From assembly GCA_900769345.1 (NCBI GenBank), contig CAAGGJ010000098.1, forward strand, positions 1-8,575: a stretch of DNA of 8,575 bases, in the 5' to 3' direction. The position numbers and the translations under genes are program-made. This DNA comes from Bacteroidales bacterium. Its GTDB lineage: Bacteria; Bacteroidota; Bacteroidia; Bacteroidales; Muribaculaceae. Of this stretch, positions 1 through 6,056 are shown piece after piece. The notes under the pieces are model-generated. The model was not told where the DNA came from and did not search any database. It saw nothing but the letters and a program-made list of their open reading frames with translations. Each line of letters begins with the position of its first letter. Position 1 is the first letter of the stretch.

Positions 1-78
1 AAGCGCAGTCCCAGCCGTGCGTATTCCGAAAAGATTTTCTCGTCGATGCGCCCGTCGTCTTCCAGCATGAAGGCATCG
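1..78 (-). other. Probable chimeric contig end: fragment of an unrelated minus-strand gene
   Basis: Read on the minus strand, bases 83 down to 3 encode an open, well-composed peptide containing LEDDGRIDEKIFSEY, with the acidic and hydrophobic mix of a soluble protein and codons like those of the neighbouring genes. The plus strand in the same bases gives a serine-rich stretch that does not fit the MFS helix. I infer a join between two pieces of DNA somewhere around bases 66-84. I do not recognise the protein family of the fragment. Confidence 0.5.
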
Positions 79-510
79 TCGTTCTTAGGCGTGATATTGG
101 GCGGCACCATGTCGGACCGCTGGGTTAAGCGCAACATCAAAGGTCGCGTCTATACCAGCGCCATAGGTTTGAGTCTTATTATCCCTTCGCTGGTGCTCTT
201 AGGCACCTCACACAGCGTGGCAGGCGTGGTGAGCGCAGGTTTGCTCTTCGGATTGGGCTACGGCATGTTCGACACCAACAATATGCCTATCCTATGCCAA
301 TTCGTATCGAGCCGATACCGCGCCACAGCCTACGGCATAATGAATATGACCGGAGTGGTGGCAGGTGCAGTGGTAACACAGCAACTCGGTCGCCTCAAGG
401 ACAATGGAATGGACCTGGGCGTGTGCTTCGCCTTTATGGGTATAGTGGTGACTATAGCCATCGTGCTGCAACTGGCAGTGCTTCGACCCAAAACCGACAA
501 TATGGAATAA
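1..510 (+). CDS. MFS transporter, C-terminal part (probable sialic acid/sugar acid permease)
   Basis: This is the C-terminal part of a major facilitator superfamily permease, an inner-membrane transporter. The reliable part starts near base 76. It opens with the end of a membrane helix (FLGVILGG) followed by the loop motif GGTMSDRWVKR, which matches the conserved MFS loop GGxxSDRxxxR seen between helices 8 and 9. Four hydrophobic helices follow, including GLLFGLGYGMFD and the loop SSRYRATAYGIMN, typical of Bacteroidetes sugar-acid permeases. The TAA stop is at 508-510. The frame is open to base 1, but the residues before ~76 are polar and serine-rich and do not look like the helix expected there. 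They are probably foreign, so the ATG at 46 should not be taken as the start. The Kelch mutarotase follows after 33 bases, which makes sialic acid the most likely substrate. That substrate is inferred from context only. Confidence 0.8.
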   Translation, partial: KRSPSRAYSEKIFSSMRPSSSSMKASSFLGVILGGTMSDRWVKRNIKGRVYTSAIGLSLIIPSLVLLGTSHSVAGVVSAGLLFGLGYGMFDTNNMPILCQFVSSRYRATAYGIMNMTGVVAGAVVTQQLGRLKDNGMDLGVCFAFMGIVVTIAIVLQLAVLRPKTDNME

Positions 511-543
511 CAAAAATCTTCAAAAAAACATCATCCACACGAT

Positions 544-1713
544 ATGTCGACAAGCAAAATCACACTTCTATCAAGCCTCGCAGCCCTGTTATGGCTCAGC
601 GCATGCACGCCCGAGCCGGGAGTGAAAGTGGTGAAAGGATTTCCCGACCAGGAGCAGGGATATGAGCAGGGCGTGTCGGCTTGTTTTGCCGCTCAGATAG
701 GTCACAACCTGGTGGTGGCGGGTGGCGCAAACTTTGCCGACACACCGGCAGCCGAAGGCGGCACCAAATGCTATTACAGCGGTATCTACGGTGCGCGCTG
801 CAGCGGCGATTCGCTCGCGTGGGAGCAATTCGGCTCGCTGCCCGAACCACTTGCCTACGGCGTGGCTATAAGCAATGCCGATAGCCTTATGGTGATAGGC
901 GGCTGCAATGCCGACGGCCCGTCGAAACTCTGCTACAGCATACATGTGGAATATAATAGGGCATTTATTCGCAAATTATCGGCACTGCCGGAGGCCATCG
1001 ACAATGCCGCAGGATGCTGCCTCGACCATAAGGCTTATGTGGTGGGCGGCAATGAGAACGGTGCACCTTCGGCAAAGATTTATTGCCGCGACCTCCTCAA
1101 ACGCTACTCCAAGTGGAAAGAGTTTGCCACGATGCCTCAGGCTCGCGTACAACCCGTGTGCGCCGCTCTCGACAGCAAACTCATGGTGTGGGGTGGATTT
1201 ACGCCCGCCGGCGATAGCTGCCAAGCCGTGGTGCATACCGACGGACTGATGCTCGACCTCGCCACAGGCCAATGGAGCGAAGTGGCTGCTCCTATGGTCG
1301 ACGGCAAAGAGATTACCCTCGCCGGAGGCAGTATGGCAGCGCTCAACGATCACACCATTATGGCATTCGGCGGTGTAAATAGCGACATTTTTGCCGATGC
1401 CATAAGCGGGCAGTATGCGCTTGTGGAGAAAGATAAATATCTGCTTCAACCGGCTGAATGGTATCGATTTAACTCGCATCTGCTTACCTTCGATGTCACC
1501 ACCATGCAATGGACCGACCTCGGCACATATCCCTCGCTGGCTCGCGCCGGAGCAGCAATAGCCGTGGGTAGCCAACGCCCGGCGGTGAAGGTGGGAAGCA
1601 ATGCACCTACGCCGGTGCACGAACTGCAGACATGGTGCGTGGGCGGCGAATCGAAACCCGGCATCCGTGCCCCCGAAGTGACTCGAATAATTCTCGAAAA
1701 AGAACAAAAATAA
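544..1713 (+). CDS. Cyclically permuted Kelch mutarotase family lipoprotein (NanM-like sialic acid mutarotase)
   Basis: A 389-residue secreted lipoprotein with a six-bladed Kelch propeller. The signal peptide ends in the lipobox LSAC, with the lipidated Cys at residue 21. Kelch blades are marked by six Gly-Gly pairs near residues 60, 119, 168, 217, 276 and 367, each after a hydrophobic beta strand (VVAGG, MVIGG, YVVGG, MVWGG, MAFGG, WCVGG). The family matches the cyclically permuted relatives of E. coli NanM (YjhT), a periplasmic mutarotase that speeds conversion of alpha-Neu5Ac, released by sialidases, to the beta form taken up by transporters. The insert around residues 278-309 (NSDIFADAI onward) is also typical. 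It lies between an MFS permease and a YhcH anomerase, which supports a sialic acid role. It is rich in cysteine (CSAC-like pairs and CC at 158-159). Catalysis itself is inferred from the family. Confidence 0.85.
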   Translation: MSTSKITLLSSLAALLWLSACTPEPGVKVVKGFPDQEQGYEQGVSACFAAQIGHNLVVAGGANFADTPAAEGGTKCYYSGIYGARCSGDSLAWEQFGSLPEPLAYGVAISNADSLMVIGGCNADGPSKLCYSIHVEYNRAFIRKLSALPEAIDNAAGCCLDHKAYVVGGNENGAPSAKIYCRDLLKRYSKWKEFATMPQARVQPVCAALDSKLMVWGGFTPAGDSCQAVVHTDGLMLDLATGQWSEVAAPMVDGKEITLAGGSMAALNDHTIMAFGGVNSDIFADAISGQYALVEKDKYLLQPAEWYRFNSHLLTFDVTTMQWTDLGTYPSLARAGAAIAVGSQRPAVKVGSNAPTPVHELQTWCVGGESKPGIRAPEVTRIILEKEQK

Positions 1714-1748
1714 TCAACTAATAAACTAAAAACTGACTACTCAGCACT

Positions 1749-2198
1749 ATGATACTTACTACCATCAACGACAGCGAACGCTACGAATCGCTTCACCCGC
1801 TCTTCAAGGCGCTTTTCGACTATGTGAAGACCCACGACCTGCTGAATGCACCCCTGGGACGCATCGAAATCGATGGCGAGCGCCTGTTTATCAACAATTC
1901 GCTTGCTCAAGCCGTGGCTAAGGACGCGCAAGTGCTCGAAATGCATCGTCGCTACATCGATGTGCACATATTGCTCGCCGGCAGCGAGACTGTGGGCTGG
2001 AAACCCCTCTCTGATATAAAAAACATCACGAAGGACTATGATGCCGAAGGCGACTATATGCTATCGGACGACAGCCCCACTGCCTACATCGATATGACTC
2101 CGGGCGATGTGCTTATAGTGTGGCCCGAAGACCCTCACGCGCCCATTATCGGCAACGGCGAAATCAGGAAACTCATAGGCAAAGTGATAGTGGAGTGA
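1749..2198 (+). CDS. YhcH/YjgK/YiaL family protein (NanQ-like sugar anomerase)
   Basis: A 149-residue cytosolic protein of the YhcH/YjgK/YiaL (DUF386) family, full length and without a signal peptide. The cupin-like metal site is visible as E64 and H66 (LEMHRRYID), H73 (DVHILL) and H130 (WPEDPHAP), and the family motif TPGDVLIVWPEDPH is intact. E. coli YhcH (NanQ) is a metalloprotein that opens the ring of N-acetylneuraminate so that the aldolase can act on it. The gene lies 35 bases after the Kelch mutarotase and 84 bases before namZ. It could therefore serve sialic acid, MurNAc or both, and the sequence alone does not decide. The leader is A-rich with no Shine-Dalgarno, as usual in Bacteroidetes. 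The start ATG fits the usual N-terminus of the family. Confidence 0.88.
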   Translation: MILTTINDSERYESLHPLFKALFDYVKTHDLLNAPLGRIEIDGERLFINNSLAQAVAKDAQVLEMHRRYIDVHILLAGSETVGWKPLSDIKNITKDYDAEGDYMLSDDSPTAYIDMTPGDVLIVWPEDPHAPIIGNGEIRKLIGKVIVE

Positions 2199-2282
2199 TG
2201 CCACTGCACAGCCCGAAGAATTACAGGCAAGTATAGAAAAGAAAAAATTGTTAATAAAAAAATCATATTTATCTGCAAGAAG

Positions 2283-3470
2283 ATGAAACATACAGCACAA
2301 TTATTAGTGGCAATAATGATACTGCTCAGCGCAGCATTTAGTGCCGAAGCCAAGAACGCCGAAGTGGTGCCCGGAGCAGCTCGCACCGACACCTACGTGC
2401 CACTGCTCAAAGGCAAACGCATAGCCATTCTGAGCAATATGACCGGAATGGTGGGCAAGAAGCACACCCTCGACGTGATGCTCGAACACGGGCTTAATGT
2501 AACCACCATTTTCTCACCCGAACACGGATTTCGCGGCACTGCCGACGCCGGCGAGAAAGTGAGCAGCAGCATCGACCCTGCCACCGGAATTCCCATTGCT
2601 TCGCTCTACGAGGGTAAAACCCACCATCCGAGCAAGGATACAATGAGCAAATTTGATGTGATAGTGGTGGATATTCAAGATGTGGGACTGCGTTTCTACA
2701 CCTACTATATCACTATGGTCAACCTGATGGAAGCGGCAGCAAAATACGATAAGGAAGTAGTGGTGTTCGACCGCCCGAATCCTAACGGAATGTATGTCGA
2801 CGGACCGATGCTCAACATGAAATATCGCTCAGGCGTGGGCCGACTGCCCATACCAGCCGTTCACGGCCTCACAATGGGCGAAATAGCCCTTATGGCAAAC
2901 GGCGAAGGCTGGCTCGACGATGGGTTGAAGGTGAAGCACCTCACCGTGGTGAAATGCCTCAACTACGACCACCAGACCCGCTATCGACTGCCCATAGCGC
3001 CGTCGCCCAACCTGCCGAATATGACATCGATCTATCTCTACCCCAGCACATGCCTCTTTGAGGGCACTGCAGCCAGCTTGGGTCGCGGCACCAAGAAGCC
3101 GTTCCAGGTCTACGGTCACCCGAATCTCAAGGGTAAAGGCTATAAATACTCATTCACGCCGCGGAGTGTGCCCGGAGCCAAGAATCCGCCGTTGCTCAAT
3201 CAGAAATGCTACGGTCGCGACCTCTCGAAGCTATCCGACGAAACCATCATAGCCGAAGGCATGAATTTGGAATATGTAATCGATGCCTATCGCAATTCAG
3301 GTATGGGCGAAAAGTTCTTCACAAGTTTCTTCGAGAAGCTCACAGGCGATGCCGACGTGCGCCGCATGATTATCGAAGGCAAGAGCGCCGCCGAAATCAA
3401 AGCCACATGGCAGCCCGCACTCGAGAAATTTAAGGAACTGCGCCGTCGCTACCTCATCTACGCCGAATAA
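2283..3470 (+). CDS. namZ: DUF1343 exo-beta-N-acetylmuramidase NamZ (GH171)
   Basis: A 395-residue exported enzyme. The family (DUF1343, CAZy GH171) releases MurNAc from the non-reducing ends of peptidoglycan fragments. A type I signal peptide covers about residues 1-23, with a cleavage site like SAEA|KN, so the enzyme should act in the periplasm. Conserved blocks in order are SPEHGFRG (78-85, with E80 a likely catalytic residue), DIQDVGLRFYTY (130-141), DRPNPNG (163-169), HGLTMGE (194-200), SPNLPN (241-246), CLFEGT (257-262) and GRGTKKPF (267-274). Length and motifs are normal for the family. The sodium symporter starts 34 bases downstream. In Tannerella forsythia, NamZ enzymes feed MurNAc to a dedicated transporter, MurT, and this pairing suggests the same here. 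The 84-base gap before the gene is the longest inside the operon. Confidence 0.93.
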   Translation: MKHTAQLLVAIMILLSAAFSAEAKNAEVVPGAARTDTYVPLLKGKRIAILSNMTGMVGKKHTLDVMLEHGLNVTTIFSPEHGFRGTADAGEKVSSSIDPATGIPIASLYEGKTHHPSKDTMSKFDVIVVDIQDVGLRFYTYYITMVNLMEAAAKYDKEVVVFDRPNPNGMYVDGPMLNMKYRSGVGRLPIPAVHGLTMGEIALMANGEGWLDDGLKVKHLTVVKCLNYDHQTRYRLPIAPSPNLPNMTSIYLYPSTCLFEGTAASLGRGTKKPFQVYGHPNLKGKGYKYSFTPRSVPGAKNPPLLNQKCYGRDLSKLSDETIIAEGMNLEYVIDAYRNSGMGEKFFTSFFEKLTGDADVRRMIIEGKSAAEIKATWQPALEKFKELRRRYLIYAE

Positions 3471-3504
3471 CATTAACGCTAAACCCTAAAACAGATATCA
3501 CAAT

Positions 3505-4962
3505 ATGTCACCCTGGACAGTTATGGCCACTATAGTTGGCTACTTCGTATTACTCTACATAGTGTCGTGGTTTGCAAGCCGCAAAAGCGACAATGCAAGT
3601 TTTTTCACCGGCAATCGTCAAGCACCGTGGCCTGTAGTGGCATTTGCCACCATCGGTGCCGCCATATCGGGCGTTACATTCGTGTCGGTGCCGGGCATGG
3701 TGGTAGCCAAAGGCTACTCCTACCTGCAGATGGTGCTGGGCTTCATTTTCGGCTACATAGCCGTGGCTTATGTGCTCATACCTCTATTCTATCGCCGCAA
3801 CCTTATCTCCATCTACGGTTACCTGGAGCAGCGTTTTGGTGCTTCGACCTACAAGAGCGGCGCATGGTTCTTCTTCATCTCCAAGATGCTGGGAGCCTCG
3901 GTGCGCTTCTATGTGGTGTGCGTGGTGCTTCAGAGCCTCGTGTTCGGACCCCTCGGCATACCGTTTATAGTGAATGTGATAATCACCATAGCGCTCATCT
4001 GGCTCTACACCAAGCAAGGCGGTGTGAAAACCGTAATCTGGACCGACACGCTCAAGAGTTTCTGCCTCATAATGTCGGTGGTGCTCTGCATAGTGTTCAT
4101 AGCCAAGGGCCTGGGATATAGTTTTGCCGATATGTATGCCGCCGTTTCGAGCCACGAAACTTGCCGCATGTTCTACTTCGACGATCCCAAGGCAGGCACC
4201 TACTTCTGGAAGCAATTTATAGCAGGTATTTTTATGGTGATAGCCACCTGCGGACTCGACCAAGACATGATGCAGCGCAATCTGGCATGCAAAAACCCCA
4301 AAGAGTCGCAAAAGAGTATGGTGGTCAATGCCGTTAGCCAATTTTTTGTGATAGCCCTATTCCTGATTTTGGGTACACTGCTTGTGCTCTACTCGAGCGC
4401 ACAAGGCATAGCAATGCCCGAAAAGAGCGACGACCTCTTCGGACTCGTGGCATCGCACCCCACAATGCCGGCAGTAGTGGGAATATTGTTTATCTTAGGA
4501 CTTATCTCGGCAGCTTACTCGGCAGCCGGCAGTGCTCTGACAGCGCTCACCACCTCGTTCACCGTCGACATACTCGGAGCCAATAAGAAGCAAGACGACA
4601 AGAAACTCTCCACCACTCGCGAAATAGTGCACGTGAGCATGGCAGCCATTATGGGCGCCGTGATTATAGTGTTCTATCTCATCAGCAACAGCGACGCCAT
4701 CAGCGCCGTCTACACCGTGGCAAGCTACACCTATGGTCCTATCCTCGGACTCTTCGCATTCGGTATGGCCACCAAGGTGAACGTGCGCGACCGCATGGTG
4801 CCCGCAGTGTGCATCGGGGCACCTGTGATATGCTATTTCGTGCAAGATTGGTTGCAAAGCGCCTACGGCTACACTATGAGTTTCGAACTGCTGCTACTCA
4901 ATGCCGCAGTGACTATGATAGGGCTCTTAATATTCAGCAAAGGCAAATCGTTGAACAAATAA
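3505..4962 (+). CDS. Sodium:solute symporter (SSS family), probable MurNAc or amino-sugar transporter
   Basis: A 485-residue inner-membrane protein of the solute:sodium symporter family with about 13 hydrophobic helices. Family marks include FFTGNR after helix 1 (residues 33-38), GGVKTVIWTD (172-181, the SSS signature block), GLDQDMMQR (250-258) and the small-residue helix SAAYSAAGSALTALTTSFTVDI (335-356, shown here only for its key Ser/Thr residues), whose Ser and Thr residues correspond to the family's second sodium site. Sequence alone does not fix the substrate. Tight linkage to namZ argues for MurNAc or MurNAc-containing products, while the upstream NanM-like and YhcH genes leave sialic acid possible. 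The WYL regulator starts 17 bases after its stop, so the two are probably co-transcribed. It is complete with no unusual features. Confidence 0.88.
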   Translation: MSPWTVMATIVGYFVLLYIVSWFASRKSDNASFFTGNRQAPWPVVAFATIGAAISGVTFVSVPGMVVAKGYSYLQMVLGFIFGYIAVAYVLIPLFYRRNLISIYGYLEQRFGASTYKSGAWFFFISKMLGASVRFYVVCVVLQSLVFGPLGIPFIVNVIITIALIWLYTKQGGVKTVIWTDTLKSFCLIMSVVLCIVFIAKGLGYSFADMYAAVSSHETCRMFYFDDPKAGTYFWKQFIAGIFMVIATCGLDQDMMQRNLACKNPKESQKSMVVNAVSQFFVIALFLILGTLLVLYSSAQGIAMPEKSDDLFGLVASHPTMPAVVGILFILGLISAAYSAAGSALTALTTSFTVDILGANKKQDDKKLSTTREIVHVSMAAIMGAVIIVFYLISNSDAISAVYTVASYTYGPILGLFAFGMATKVNVRDRMVPAVCIGAPVICYFVQDWLQSAYGYTMSFELLLLNAAVTMIGLLIFSKGKSLNK

Positions 4963-4979
4963 TTCGCACACACATTACT

Positions 4980-5876
4980 ATGGCAGGCTCGTTAATCAAT
5001 AAATATATCTGGCTCATCGACCTACTCAAGCGCCGCGGTCGCATCACGCGTGAAGAGGTGAACAAGGCGTGGCTCAACTCGAATTTCTCACGAGGTGAAG
5101 AATTGTCACGCCGCACATTCTTGAACTATCGCAACGGCGCCGAGGAGATGTTTAAGGTAGAAATCGGTTACGATGCCTCCACCTATGAGTATTATATCGA
5201 CGAGACGCACACCGGCGAAAGCGAATCGCGCGTACGCGACTGGTTGCTCGACTCGATGGCTCTCAGCGGCATGATGCGCGACTCGCAGGACATAGCCAAC
5301 TTGATAATGGTGGAAAATGTGCCCTCGGCTCGCGAGCACCTGCCCGTGATAGTCGACTCGCTGCGCCAAGGCAAGCGTGTGGAATTTCATTATCAGAGCT
5401 ACGACCGCGTTCAAGCCCACAAAGTGGTGCTTGAGCCATATTTCTTACGCATTTTCAAGCAGTTGTGGTATGTAATAGGTCTCGACACCAAGGACAACAA
5501 GGTTAAGACCTATGCCCTCGACCGTATGAGCCAATTACACACCACAGCTGTAGATTATGCCATCCCCGAAGGCTTCAGCGGCGAGCGATATTTTGCCAAT
5601 TCGTTCGGCATCACCACATCGCAAGGCGAAGCCAAGAACATCACCCTGCGCGTGAAGCCCAAACAAGCCAAATATTTCCGTGCACTACCCCTGCACCACT
5701 CCCAAACCGAAGAAGTGCACGAGCAATACAGCTTGTTTCACTACAAGATGTATATCACCTACGACCTCACCCAGCAACTCCTGTCCTATGGTCCCGAAAT
5801 AGAAGTCATAGAACCTCGCGAGCTCAAAGTGACAATCATCGAAAAACTCAAATCCACCCTCGAGCAATATAAATAG
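4980..5876 (+). CDS. WYL-domain transcriptional regulator
   Basis: A 298-residue cytosolic DNA-binding regulator. Residues 5-50 form a winged-helix type DNA-binding region (YIWLIDLLKRRGRITREEV). The WYL domain spans about 115-190, with the hallmark W163-Y164-V165 in LWYVIGLD and the conserved LEPYFLRIFK before it. The C-terminal WCX extension covers about 205-298. WYL domains sense ligands, often nucleic acid or small molecules, and control nearby genes. I chose the ATG at 4980 because it starts directly before the HTH region and lies 17 bases after the symporter stop. The same frame is open back to an ATG at 4809, but that would overlap 154 bases of symporter coding sequence and add a 57-residue Arg-rich stretch unlike the family. 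It is the last gene of the run and a natural local regulator of the operon and perhaps the fucosidase. Its ligand is unknown. Confidence 0.88.
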   Translation: MAGSLINKYIWLIDLLKRRGRITREEVNKAWLNSNFSRGEELSRRTFLNYRNGAEEMFKVEIGYDASTYEYYIDETHTGESESRVRDWLLDSMALSGMMRDSQDIANLIMVENVPSAREHLPVIVDSLRQGKRVEFHYQSYDRVQAHKVVLEPYFLRIFKQLWYVIGLDTKDNKVKTYALDRMSQLHTTAVDYAIPEGFSGERYFANSFGITTSQGEAKNITLRVKPKQAKYFRALPLHHSQTEEVHEQYSLFHYKMYITYDLTQQLLSYGPEIEVIEPRELKVTIIEKLKSTLEQYK

Positions 5877-6056
5877 GGGATTGTCCGGGATAATTAAATG
5901 ATATCTACAACGGCAAGCTTTGGCTATTTTCACCATACTCGTAGCATTTGTTGCCGAGGATATGGCTATTTGCTTGCTTGGACGTGCAAAAAGAATTATC
6001 TTTGTAGGAAACTAAACAATAATCGTAACTAACTAAAACTATTCACTTCAATAATC
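5877..6056 (+). promoter_or_regulatory. Intergenic control region upstream of the fucosidase gene
   Basis: This 180-base stretch has no coding sense. It contains a near-palindrome ATTGTCCGGGATAAT at 5880-5894, two copies of TGGCTATTT at 5921-5929 and 5963-5971, and a promoter at 5974-6004. No clear intrinsic terminator for the WYL gene is visible, so some read-through into the fucosidase gene is possible. The 3' end is A-rich and lacks a Shine-Dalgarno sequence. Confidence 0.45.
5974..6004 (+). promoter_or_regulatory. Bacteroidetes-type sigma-ABfr promoter for the GH29 gene
   Basis: TATCTTTG at 5997-6004 fits the -7 box TAnnTTTG exactly. TTG at 5974-5976, in a GCTTG context, lies 20 bases upstream, where the -33 TTTG box is expected. 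Transcription would begin near 6010, giving a leader of about 50 bases before the ATG at 6057. One copy of the TGGCTATTT repeat ends just before the -33 box, a position where a bound protein could affect the polymerase. Confidence 0.55.

Noticed and set aside
46..75. ATG at 46 as the true start of the MFS gene
   Set aside because: The homologous MFS region starts in the middle of the protein, so the gene must begin far upstream, and bases before ~76 appear foreign.
976..1707. Long minus-strand open frame of 243 residues inside the Kelch gene
   Set aside because: It is His/Cys/Arg-rich with no domain sense and is a shadow of the plus-strand gene with its strong Kelch motifs.
2248..2275. A promoter before namZ (TTG at 2248, TATCTG at 2270)
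   Set aside because: The -7 box matches TAnnTTTG too poorly to call. The 84-base gap leaves room for a promoter, but the sequence does not show one clearly.
2197..2286. A 29-codon open stretch after the YhcH stop, overlapping the namZ start
   Set aside because: It has no start codon, its second half is Lys/Ile-rich low-complexity from AT-rich leader DNA, and YhcH is already its normal length, so it is not a lost C-terminus.
4809..4979. An N-terminal extension of the WYL gene from an ATG at 4809
   Set aside because: It would overlap 154 bases of the symporter in another frame, and the added 57 residues are Arg-rich and unlike WYL regulators. The ATG at 4980 starts right at the DNA-binding region.
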